Source of the DNA: Doryteuthis pealeii
Taxonomy: Eukaryota > Mollusca > Cephalopoda > Myopsida > Loliginidae
Length of the DNA: 64,000 nucleotides
Direction: 5' to 3'
NCBI GenBank assembly: GCA_023376005.1
Contig: CM042157.1
Span: forward strand, 57,669,292-57,733,291
Positions within the stretch are counted from its first letter, which is position 1. Each line of letters opens with the position of its first letter. The notes below the pieces were generated by a model that saw only the letters and a list, made by a program, of their open reading frames with translations, was not told where the DNA came from and searched no databases. Shown here one piece after another: positions 1 to 10,096 of this stretch. The position numbers and the translations under genes are program-made.

Positions 1-95
1 TAACAGATGACCCCATGGGGGGGGGTCTTACCCTTCTATAGAGGTGCAGTCATTGTCTACTAAAGCCCCAGCCAACAGGGCTACCTTTTTTAAGG
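1..95 (-). repeat. Repeat B fragment
   Basis: Reverse-strand head of repeat B: a G-rich run, then gaggtgcagt and the cagcc(g/a)acagggc block that also occurs at 3900-3965 and, inverted, at 24120-24200. It is cut by the window edge. Confidence 0.7.
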
Positions 96-720
96 AAACT
101 GTTAACAACTATGATTTAAGCATCTGGTTGGATTATGGTAAAGATAAAGAAGTCGGTGTATTGTTTAGAGGAAAATATTTTCTACCTTTCAGATTTGTAA
201 AATGAGTGGAGACATTTTGAAAAACATGCGTAATATAATGAGATAAAAAAAATCCAAAAATTTAAGTTACATGTAGATGACAGTGGAAAGTTACTAGGAT
301 TTTGGGGTGATCTATGAAAGGCTACTTGTCATTCTGTGATTGGTAAGTTCAAGATGAGAGAGAAAGAGAGAGTGATGAGTTGGGAGTCTGGACTGAGCGG
401 TTGAAGAGAACAGACATCATATGAGTGTCTGTTCTCCAAGGCATTTTTACTTGGGGTAAAATAAAATATGAGCTCAGAAAAAACCTCTTGTGTAGACATC
501 CTCAAGAGATTCTCAAGTTGTTTCAAACTCAAAGAACAGTGAGAATGCCACCCAGCCCAACAACAGTTCCGACAACAGACACAGACAGATCCAACTAGAT
601 CCAGCCAAGAGAATAAATGAACTGTAAGAAGATAAGTATAGAATTATTACTATTACCATTCCAACCAACTCCTTTCAAATCAAAACTGAAACGTTACACA
701 CATACCTGATATCAATTTTT

Positions 721-1428
721 CGGACCAAGTCACCAATAAGCACCCTAGCTGAGGTCAGTTTTGAAAGGAACTGAATTTAGCTTTTCACTGGTTGTTGATA
801 AACAAAATCAACAGCTGTACAAACCAAAGATACGTTTTTATACTAAAATAGTTTTTATTTTAATAAAAAAAATTATGTGAAAAAATTAATATTGTTATTT
901 TTTTTTTAAAATAAAACTTTAAATAAAAGATGCATTTTTATATTAAAATAGTTTTTATTTAATCAGAATAGGAATCCAAGGAAATCAGAAGTTTTGCTTA
1001 TTAATCAGAAGCTGAAGAATATTTTTCAACACTTACAATAATTTTTTTTTTAAATTATGAAAAAATATTAATTCTTAATTTGATCACATACACGGAATCA
1101 AATTAAAATTTGATAGCAAAATCTTTTTTTTTAATAAATACTTTTTAATTTTAAACTAATATTGTTATTGTTGTTTTTTTGTTTTTTTTAATTATAAAAC
1201 TTTAAACTTTAATTTTTTCACATATGCTAACAACAACAACATGAAATAACTAATTTTTTTAATCAAAATCAAAAACTATTTTAGTATAAAAATGTGTCTT
1301 TGGTTTGTATGAAATTATAAGGTCAAAAAATCGTGTTGTTGATTTTGTTTACTAACAACCAGTGAAAAGCAAAATTTAGTTCCTTTCAAAACTGATCTCG
1401 GCTAGGGTGCCTATTGGTGACTTGATCC
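721..1428. repeat. Foldback element, about 700 bp
   Basis: The left arm (721-870: caagtcaccaataagcacc, then a block with aaccagtgaaaag on the reverse strand, then ttttatactaaaatag) returns as an imperfect reverse complement at 1262-1428. The centre is T/A-rich and codes for nothing visible. The arms are diverged, so this looks like an old non-autonomous foldback or MITE. No target duplication could be fixed. Confidence 0.7.
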
Positions 1429-1779
1429 AATGAATGTCCTCTTTTTGTTGAGAGAGGAAAAGAAAGGATAATACTGATACAGCAAACACAAGACCAGAGG
1501 AAAGACTCACTCCCTTTCAATGACTGAGTTAGCCTCCTCCTTCCACAACTCAAAGGAAGAGGTGAGAGACAATGCGTTGATAACAGATTCTGTTCCTTGA
1601 CAGCACATTGCCCTAATGAAAATAAACGACCGTTTTCACCCAAGAATTTTTGGAAAAGATCTTTTTTAAAACCTGGGGTACTGTAAAAGCGCTGTATGAG
1701 AGCACAGTATGTGTAAGGGTTGCACCTGTACTTGCTAATGGGCCACATGTGGCCCATGGGCTGTATGTTTGACATGCCT

Positions 1780-1995
1780 GGTTTAGAGAAAAATATTTGC
1801 TACCTTTTCGATTTGGAAAATTCATGGAGATATTTTGTAAACACATAGTGGACATCAGTTGTTCTAAAAATTTGTCGTCTAAATTGAGAATGTCCTGTTT
1901 TGTTGAGAGAGGAGAAGAAAGGACAGTATTGATACAGCAAAAACAAATAGGGGAGAAGGGATGAGTGAGAGGGGAGGGGAAAGAGGGTAATTGGC
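1780..1995. repeat. Second copy of a dispersed repeat (other pieces at 157-235 and 1436-1510)
   Basis: The block gtttagagaaaaatattt followed by a ttgttgagagaggagaag block matches 157-235 and 1436-1510 in the same orientation. The two halves therefore flank the foldback at 721-1428, which seems to have landed in an older duplicated repeat. The purine-rich stretch near 1950-1990 has no coding signal. Confidence 0.55.
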
Positions 1996-2226
1996 CTTTG
2001 CAGACTGTGCAGACATGATGAGGAGGACTTTTATCTGTTTATCTATTTGCTGGAGAATTATTAATAGATAAGTATAGCAATATGAGTGACATGGGGGTGG
2101 GGAGATGAGTCTTAAATTGTTTTTTACATCCTGCAACATAGAAAATTAACAAAAATGAACAAGTATGATTTATACTATGTTATAATGTTTCTCTAAAGGG
2201 CAATTGATATTGTATATACATATGAA

Positions 2227-2650
2227 TGGACACAGATATGTAGATAGATATGAGTGGACAGAGATAGATATGAGTGGACAGAGATAGATAGATAGATAGA
2301 TATGAATGAACATAGATTGATAGATAGATATTAGTGGACAGAGATAGATAGATAGATATATAGATAGATAAGAGTGGACAGAGATAGAGATAGATAAGAT
2401 ACAGAGATAGATAGATAGATAGACAGAGATAGATAGATAGATAGATATGAGTGGACTGAGATAGATAGATAGATAGATATGAGTGGACTGAGATAGATAG
2501 ATAGATAGATATGAGTGGACTGAGATAGATAGATAGATAGATAGAGTGGACTGAGATAGGATAGATAGATAGATAGATGAGTTGAGATAGATAGATTGAT
2601 AGATAGATAAGTAGACTGAGATAGATAGATACAAACAGAGGTAGATAGAC
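2227..2650. repeat. GATA/TATC tetranucleotide microsatellite
   Basis: About 420 bp of gatagataga runs, interrupted every 35-45 bp by a tgagtggac(t/a)gag spacer, so there is a higher-order unit. The long serine/isoleucine/tyrosine reading frames on the reverse strand come only from this repeat. Confidence 0.95.
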
Positions 2651-2879
2651 ATCTTAATAATTTTATAGCATGACTGTATGAGTGTGAAGAAATTGACCTA
2701 TATAAAAATATATAGGTCAAAAGTTAGTTTTAGGAGTGTTTTTCGATTGTCTGACCCCTAATAGTTAATTGCCTAAAATGGTGGTTCTGTTTTTATTTTT
2801 AGATGGCATTAGTAGCATTTAGTTTTCAGTAACTTTATTTAAAATGTTACATCTGTTATGGAGAAAGTATTATGAATTT

Positions 2880-3015
2880 GGAGCCCAGTTTAGTTCAGTC
2901 CGTAGAGCACCCACCTAGAAATCACAAGGTTACAGGTTCAATACTGGTCCCCGCCAACTCAGCACATGAGTAGCACTGCTTGGGTAATCTGATTTGTGCT
3001 GCAGTAAAGTGGGGA
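2880..3015 (+). repeat. SINE-1, partial head
   Basis: The tRNA-like head has an A box (tttagttcagtccgtagag) and a B box (aggttcaatact), followed by the gccaactcagc..atgagtagcac body found in all SINE-1 copies. It breaks off after about 110 bp and continues into SINE-2-like sequence (ctataggtaaatagtag). Confidence 0.8.
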
Positions 3016-3147
3016 GCTGAGGCAGCTTCTCCCTGCATCTATAGGTAAATAGTAGAGTAGACTGGGTTCTTTAACCTAGGTAAGGCAACTAGTTAAAATC
3101 CTGAATGAGGCTGTTTGCATTTACCAAAGCTCTAAAACCCTAGTGAA

Positions 3148-3480
3148 AGCAGCCCTGTCGGCTGTGGCGTTAGAATGCACCTCTGCAGATGGATAAGACT
3201 CCCCCAATGGGGCCACCTGTTGGCCGTGGGTGGCGACCCGTGATGCTTAAGGATAGAGCCTAGGTGGATGAGCAGTCCATGACTTGCAATACTCCACTTT
3301 GGCCCTTTCTTGGTCTAGACGGGTGGTTAGAGAGGCCCCCTCTGATCAATCGGCTGGTCACGTCAAGCCCTAGCACCTATATGATTTGCTTTGTTTTATG
3401 GCATATCAACCCCAGTGCTTTAATGCTGTTAAAGTTTTGAAATAAATTCATTCTTAATGGATAATAAAATTTTGTTTATC
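3148..3480 (+). repeat. Repeat B (plus-strand copy, left half)
   Basis: It runs from gccctgtcggctgtggcg through gccacctgttggccgtgg and ccctagcacctatatgat, then ends in a ggcatatcaaccccagtg tail. It forms an inverted pair with the next entry, so this intergenic transcript segment could fold into a long hairpin. Confidence 0.8.
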
Positions 3481-3489
3481 AACTCATGT

Positions 3490-3975
3490 TTTTCTATTTA
3501 ACCCATAGATGGGACCCTAACAGGTACTACCACTCTGGGTCAGAGTGGACAAGGGAGCAATGGTGATGAGGGTTGCTCCACATTCCCCAAACTTTCAACA
3601 TTGGAACCTCACCATCAGATAGAGTTTAACGTCATTCCCAGGACATGTAGACCCTTAGCCACCGCCTTCTAGCACCCATATGATAAAAAGGGGTTGGGGC
3701 TTGCCATAAGGTCAATAGGGTTGGGAAAATTATATAGGTGCTAGGGCTTGACGTGACTAGCCAATTGATCGGAGGGTGCTTCTACGATTGCCCGTCTAGC
3801 CCAAGATAGGGCCAAAGTGGAGTATTGCAAGTCATGGACTGCTCAACCACCTGGGTTCTATCCTTAAGTATCACGGGTCACCACCCACAGTCAACAGGTG
3901 GCTCCATTGGGGGAGTCTTACCCCTCTGCAGAGGTGCAGTCTAATGCCCCAGCCGACAGGGCGGTCAGTCACCAG
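3490..3975 (-). repeat. Repeat B (minus-strand copy)
   Basis: Reverse-complement copy: starts with tttaacccatagatgggac, contains the ccactctgggtcagagtgg block, and ends in the ccagccgacagggcg block. Together with 3148-3480 it makes a head-out inverted pair. Confidence 0.8.
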
Positions 3976-4179
3976 GGTCCTGCTTATGTGGAGGGCTTGG
4001 GTTAATACATAACTATTACACTAAGCTTGCAAAACCATTGTTAGTGAGTTCACTGGATGCAGTTTAGTGTCTTACCCAGGACCCCCCAGCCTTTAGAAAG
4101 AGAGGAGTACTGCAGCGGATATAGTTAGTGCATTCTCTGTTACCACATAACCTAGATTGCTAGATATGATGTTAAACAG

Positions 4180-4322
4180 TACATAGTGGTGAAATTCCAG
4201 TTCTTGAGCTCTCTGGAGTGTTGAGTACCCCTTCATTGTCATTACCCCCAGCTCTACTCTGACCCGGGGGGGGGGTAGTACTTGTTAAGATCCATCTATT
4301 GGTTAAATAGATAAAAATGAGT
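4180..4322 (+). repeat. Repeat B, 3' fragment
   Basis: gtggtgaaattccagttc..gagtaccccttcattgtc..ggttaaatagataaaaatg matches the second half of repeat B. It carries a run of nine G at the position where other copies read agagtggtagtacc. Confidence 0.7.
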
Positions 4323-4546
4323 GGAAGGCTACGGAGATTGAACTCACAACTTCCAGGTTGTCCAACAGGGCAGAAAAATACTTATTCTTTTCAATGAATT
4401 CAGCTTTCAATCTTACATTTATTTAGATATAGATAGATAGATATATAGATAGCTTAGCTTTTCTTTGCACAAATCAGTAGTATTACTTATGAAATTAAAA
4501 ATTTATAGAGCATTTTTGGAAATGTTTATATTGAAGAATAATCAAA

Positions 4547-4830
4547 GTTCCAATTACCGTCGAATTGGGAAGACATGGCAACAAACGGTTGTAACCCAAT
4601 ACAAACCCAAATAGTTGCAAAGTCTACTGCAGAATGACAGGGTATTTATAAAACTCCACAATATCATTCAAATCAAACAGCCAATCAGAACTCAAGGAAT
4701 GGAATCACCCAAATGCATGAATGGATCATTCTTGATTTCTATAAATACCAACTGTCTTGAACACTGCTTCAGTTGTACTTAGCTAGCTGCTGTTATTCAA
4801 ACCAACAGTAGACTAACTGACTTCAATATA
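4547..4830 (+). repeat. Repeat K, full-length copy
   Basis: It begins with ttccaattaccgtcgaattg and ends near ccaacagtagactaactgac. The first 19 bases form a near-palindrome. Other copies: 7326, 29050 (+) and 11287, 23763, 26062 (-). No protein domain is visible; SINE versus MITE is undecided because clear target duplications were not found. Confidence 0.75.
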
Positions 4831-4839
4831 TGTTGGATT

Positions 4840-5570
4840 TTTTTTTAAATATCTAAAAAAAATAATATCAAACACAGTTACAACATATCAACATTGCGTC
4901 TATCATTCAACTTTTCAAAACGACGCAGCAGCATTCATTAGCTGTGAAACTGTTTTCAGCGGTCATGTTTACAAAATTAACTCCTGCAGTTAGCTGTGAT
5001 TAATCAATATCTTAATCTATTCAGTGGATTTAACCCTGACGATCCTTATGGTGAAACTCGAGTAGGTTATTTCTGTACACACTATAATAATAAATCCACT
5101 CTACTCACATATTGAGCACTTTATATTTGTTATAACGCTGACTTATCCGGGTAAAACTTGTACCTAACCAAATATTGAGACCAACCAAATATTTTTACTG
5201 GTAAGTCATTCGTTATAGATAGATATATATATATATAGCAATAAAAATGTATTCCAGATTGTGCCTGTGAGTGAAAGCCGCCCCAGACAAGACTGTTAGC
5301 CTCTTTAGTTTTCTCAAAGCTCCACCCATATCCTTCTCAAGTGATGAGAGGGGCTAACAAACATGTGGGTAGGGGTTAAGTTTCTGGGTCAAGTATGAGG
5401 ACACCACACACATACACCGGGTTCAGAGTGGAGAGAGGTATATGCAATTTTAAAATTAGACACACACATTTAGATAAACACAGAAGAAATTTATGACTAT
5501 AGGGTCTGTGTCCGATTATACATGTATATATACATATAAATACAAGAATTTATTATGCAGTAATGTCACA
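4840..5570. other. No gene seen
   Basis: AT-rich sequence with a short TA run near 5225 and a catattgagcacttta motif at 5107 that recurs next to the hammerhead-like repeats at 20665 and 33555. Nothing here looks coding. Confidence 0.5.
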
Positions 5571-5574
5571 TATA

Positions 5575-5950
5575 TGAAGAGCTGTACTCTCTCACTTACA
5601 AACACACACATATATATATGTGTATGTATATCTTGTTATAATGGAGAATCAGTGTCTGTATGAAGAGCTGTACGCTCTCACTTACAAATACACACACACA
5701 CACACACATATATGTATGCATATCTTGTTATAATGGAGAATCGGTGTCTGTCTGTATGAAGAGCTGTAATCTCTCACTTACACACACACACACACACACA
5801 CACATATATGTATGTATGTATGTATATCTTGTTATAATGGAGAATCAGTGTCTGTCTGTATGTACTCTCTCACTTACAAACACACACACATATATACATG
5901 TATATATATATCTTATTATAATGGACAATCGGTGTCTGTCTGTAACAGTC
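5575..5950 (+). repeat. Tandem repeat built on a Helitron-like 5' end
   Basis: Four units of roughly 85-115 bp, each with atcttgttataatggagaat, gtgtctgtctgta, a ctctcacttacaaac block and a CA/TA microsatellite. The block after atatc resembles the 5' end of the complete Helitron at 58067 (TCTTATTATAATGGAGATTG). No Helitron 3' hairpin was seen downstream. The 105-residue frame across it is a microsatellite artefact. Confidence 0.7.
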
Positions 5951-6357
5951 ACATTACCATCAGAAATTTATCAGTGAGTATTTAAGTTATAGTCAAAATC
6001 ATTAATACATAGAATAGAATAAATTTTATTTATCAATGATGTCTCTATGAAAATCTGAGTTAGATTTGCCTCAAAACAATCCATGTTATTAGTGTTTAAA
6101 ATCATGAAAAGGTCTTATATACCACTAAGTAAAATTGACATAATATATGGTGTGGTTAATTTGCATACTGGTTTTAACAAAACCAGGTTTGATAAATAAT
6201 TACTTGGTGTTATTGATCTCTAATATCATTGCTTTATTCTCCAACATTAAAATCAATCCTATGAATGATTTTTTATATAGAAACTAATTAAAATATAATC
6301 AGAATAAGTGCAATCTTTTTATATGTGTTCTTATTTAATTTTGTTAGTTTTTCTAAT

Positions 6358-6575
6358 TTAACTCTTTACGTCCTATACCGCCTCATTTCACCTTGCCGGA
6401 AGTCACATTCTTTTTCCTAATCTACCCCAAATGATAGCTTTTGTTTAAATATAATATTAAACATATCAGAAGTCTTTGATTAGGGAAATAACAGGTAACT
6501 TTAAATGATATTTTAGTCATTTTTGATAAATCCTTATAAGAAAACTCGGACTTAGAAAATTCTCAACAGGATTAA
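6358..6575. mobile_element. MITE-TTAA copy
   Basis: Starts ttaactctttacgtcctata and ends acaggattaa. The ends are imperfect versions of the inverted ends of the copies at 23267 and 27563. The TTAA at both edges is compatible with a piggyBac- or Kolobok-type target. Non-coding and diverged. Confidence 0.65.
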
Positions 6576-6921
6576 AGATTGATATGTTTCCTTACATTAA
6601 AACTTGAATACTTTCACGGATGCAAATATAAAAGATAAGTTTTTTTTTGTAACTGGAATAGCATTAATAATCAATGAATTACTAGAATATTAATTTATAT
6701 TGTTACATTGCTTTGTAAGCAGAACAGCTGAGACCATCCATTGTTTAGGGTGTGATTGTCTTTTCATCTGACAAAGGGAAATTGGAGCACATGGATTAAA
6801 TAATGACAAATGTTACTGAGTGTTTTGAAAAGATCTTTTTATAGGCCAAATAAATATATATTGTTCTAATAAGGTGCAATTAAAACAAAACTTTTCATAT
6901 CAACAAATAGTGTTGTAGGTT

Positions 6922-7315
6922 TCCTGTTTTTATGTTATTTACTAAGCTTTGTTTAGTCTGGCATAGAGTACTTACATTGCTTACATTACCTGTTGTTATT
7001 TACTAAGTATTGTTTAGTCTGCTACACAGTCTTTAGATTGCTTACATTACCTGTTGTTATTTACTAAGTATTGTTTAGTCTGCTACACAGTCTTTAGATT
7101 GCTTACATTACCTGTTGTTATTTACTAAGTATTGTTTAGTCTGCTACACAGTCTTTAGATTGCTTACATTACCTGTTGTTATTTACTAAGTATTGTTTAG
7201 TCTGCTACACAGTCTTTAGATTGCTTACATTACCTGTTGTTATTTACTAAGTATTGTTTAGTCTGCTACACAGTCTTTAGATTGCTTACATTACCTGTTG
7301 TTATTTACTAAGCTA
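6922..7315. repeat. 61-bp minisatellite, about six copies
   Basis: cctgttgttatttactaagt starts at 6989, 7050, 7111, 7172, 7233 and 7294, exactly 61 bases apart. The inner units are almost identical, which suggests recent expansion or homogenisation. A divergent first unit starts at 6922. Confidence 0.95.
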
Positions 7316-7325
7316 TAGAATACCA

Positions 7326-7597
7326 AGTCCAATTACCGTCGAATTGGCAAGACAAGACGGCAAACAGTTGTAACTGAGTACGATTCTGAGATGCCTGAAA
7401 AGTGGCAGGATTTATGGAGCCTCAGTGGACCCTACAAACCAAGCAGCCAGTCGGGACTCAGGGAATGGACTCACCCAAATGCATGGGTGGACTGTTCTGA
7501 ATTTCCATAAATACCAGTTGTCTTGACACTGGTGCAGTTGTGCTTGGCCAGTCACATTGCTCAAACCAATTGTTGACTTACTTACTTCAATATAAGC
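7326..7597 (+). repeat. Repeat K copy
   Basis: Starts gtccaattaccgtcgaattg and ends near caattgttgacttacttac. The copy is complete. It sits between the 61-bp minisatellite and a SINE-2 fragment that itself carries the minisatellite's tttagtctgctacacag block. Confidence 0.75.
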
Positions 7598-7599
7598 TT

Positions 7600-8065
7600 T
7601 ATTTAGTCTGCTACACAGTTCAAATCCTGGACAAGGCTGTTTGCAATTCACTTTATCCTAATGCCTTTAGGTAAGGAATAAATCCTTCTATTCTTTAGCT
7701 AGATATGGTTAAATACTAGAGTAGATTGGGTTAGATTTGGTTAGGCAACCAGTCTAGGAGAAAGAAAACTCTGAATTCAAACTTTACTCTGCTTAAGAAT
7801 TGATCTTATATTGAATCCTACCTGTGATGGAGTTGGTTGGATAAATATATTGTTTGCTTTTTCTTTTCTTTTCTGAATGTATATTGGTTTATAGATTATT
7901 GACCTTATAAGGAATTATACCCATGGCAGAGGGGTTGGGTAAATATATATTTGCTTCTTTTTTTTCTGAAAATCTTTCCCCTACATAAAATGTGTATTGA
8001 TATTTATAAATTATTGACTTTATGTTAAATCCTACCCATGGCAGAGGGGTTGGGTAAATATAAGC
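7600..8065 (+). repeat. SINE-2 body with triplicated 3' end
   Basis: The B box (agttcaaatcctgg) is followed by the ggtaaggaataaatcctt..agttggttggataaata body. The 3' end (attgacctta..cccatggcagaggggttggg) is then repeated at 7898-7945 and 8015-8062. The repeated tail may reflect slippage during reverse transcription or local duplication. Confidence 0.7.
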
Positions 8066-8364
8066 AACCACAGGGTTCCCACGTGTCCTGGAAAACAAAA
8101 TATAAGCTTTGCAGTACTGGAAAATCCTGAAAAAATTTTGTATTATGTCCGGGAAAATTTAACAAATATACTCTGGATTGTTTTAAACATTATTTGGGTT
8201 TTATATTTTATATTCAAAACAGGATATTTTTTAAAATGTATTTAAATATAAACGCGTTTCAAATTTCAGGGTAAATATAAAAGATTATTTCCCATGGATT
8301 TCAGATTTCAAATTATAGTAACCAAAACATCTGAAGAATATGAATAAATTCTACTCACTCGTAC

Positions 8365-8749
8365 AAAATTAAAAATGCCCCCCGGGTGATGTAAAAATAG
8401 ATTTTTGAAACATATTGCCTGAGTGGTGGGAGTAAAAAATTCAATGTCAGCGAGTTTGTACCCTAAGTAAGTAAAATCATCAAATTCATTAAAGGATTAA
8501 AAAATAAAACAATTTGAAATGTAAACTTTAAATATGTATTAAAATAAAACATACTATATATAGATATATAATACCAGTCTTGTATTTATTAAAACTTGTT
8601 TTAAAAAACAATGAGGACTTTCTAATGTTGCATGTTCAAATTTTGAGTGTATTTATTCCATGTTATGACGATTTTGGGTAATGTGACATAAGCAGTGACG
8701 TAATTTTTGTTACAGACAAAAACCGGATGCGAATCTCCATTATTAATAG
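8365..8749 (-). mobile_element. Helitron remnant (same family as 11932-12639)
   Basis: On the reverse strand it begins TCTATTAATAATGGAGATTC, the 5' end of the Helitron copy near exon B, and runs to a degraded hairpin (gccccccgggtga). The CTAG end is lost. It is non-autonomous: no Rep or helicase sequence is visible. Confidence 0.65.
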
Positions 8750-9099
8750 ATATGTTGAGTTGGCAGTACGGTATCGAACTATGCAATTTTTTATTTCATT
8801 TTTATTTTTTCTGAAAGTCTTTCTCGTACATAAAATGCATATTGTGTGACATGAGAGAGACTTTGGTCAAGTCAAAAAGCAGCAGTAGAATTAATTGCAC
8901 GCGCACAGCATAGCAGCTTAGGAATATAATTGAGACACTCTTTTTCAAAAAATATAGAGGAAGAAAATGAGCGCCCTGACTTACTATTCAAGCTGGCATC
9001 CGGACTTAGAAAAATACACAATGTGATAAAAACAGCTGATAAAAGACGTTAAAAAAACACTGACATATCCACCATTGAATTGGATACCCACAAATAAGT

Positions 9100-9413
9100 A
9101 ATTCTTTTTCTTCATTGACTTCACAGAGAAATATTGCTCACACAAACAAAAATCAAAGGAACTTCGCTCTATAGATTTCTATGTTAATTTTTGTTTGTTT
9201 TGTTCTTTATTGAATATTAAACTCTTCATATCGAAATCCCATGTTTGTCGTCTTTCCTATCCCAATTATTATCTTCATTCTGATAATGTGTTCCCACCTG
9301 TAAAGACATCTCTTCTACAGAAACCTTGGAGTTGTTTCCTGGACAACTGAATCTCAGATTCCGGGCAAAATATAAATGTAATTTGTGTCCGCGATTATCA
9401 GCCGTGACAGTAC
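9100..9413. repeat. Local duplication, unit 1
   Basis: About 310 bp that match 9656-9983 at roughly 85-90 percent by eye, in the same orientation and about 560 bp apart. It contains tcttctacagaaaccttgg, which looks like a splice acceptor, but no reading frame continues MTFMT. Confidence 0.8.
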
Positions 9414-9655
9414 TAAATTTAGGAAACTTATAACCTGACACAGAATGCGTCACCTAAAAGCAGATATAAAATGTCTCTGTATCAAGATAGAAAATAGCGG
9501 AAGATTAGTTGGTTGGTTGTTTTGTTTTAGAGCATATCAACACTTTTGGGTTATTTAATGCTGAATATAATATAAAAAGCAAAGACAAACGACGTTAATC
9601 CAGCCTGCTGACACATCCATCATCAGATTGGATATTAAACCTGAATGAATGTTAT

Positions 9656-9983
9656 GCCTCAAAATAAGTAATTTTTTTTTAACCAGTTGAAAAATATTGC
9701 TCACACCTCACACAAACAAAAAGAAAAAGGAACTTTGCTCTATATAGATTTCTATATTAATTTTTGTTTTTTTTGTTCTTTAACGATTATTAAACTCTTC
9801 ATATTGAAATCCCATGTTTGTCGTCTTTCCTATTCCAATTATTATCTTTATTCTTATAATGTGTTCCCACCTGTAAAGACATCTCTTCTACAGAAACCTT
9901 GGAGTTGTTTCCTGGACAACTGAATCTCAGATTCCAGGCAAAATATAAATGTAATTTGTGTCCGAGATTATCGGCCGTGACAA
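9656..9983. repeat. Local duplication, unit 2
   Basis: Second copy of the preceding unit; it ends 55 bases before MTFMT exon A. The duplication therefore lies in the intron just upstream of the first exon that can be recognised. Confidence 0.8.
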
Positions 9984-10038
9984 TTGCTATTCATAGATTA
10001 TTATCTTTGCTAATTATTGTCATATTTTTTTATTGCAG

Positions 10039-10096
10039 GGAAAGCAGTGGACATAGATGTGTGGAATCAATAGAGGTGGCATGCAAAGCATCTCCT
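10039..10096 (+). CDS. MTFMT: MTFMT exon A
   Basis: The acceptor is tttttattgcag and the donor is cct|gttagtatt. The exon encodes [19 protein letters not shown] after one base of a split codon. [10 protein letters not shown] aligns with the human stretch KLEVVTMPSP just before the GLPVK segment that exon B continues, and the exon ends in phase 0 as exon B requires. It is short and weakly conserved, so this is the least certain exon. The next exon upstream should end in phase 2. Confidence 0.72.

Noticed and set aside
2170..2720. Reverse-strand frames rich in Ser, Ile, Tyr, Leu
   Set aside because: They are translations of the GATA microsatellite.
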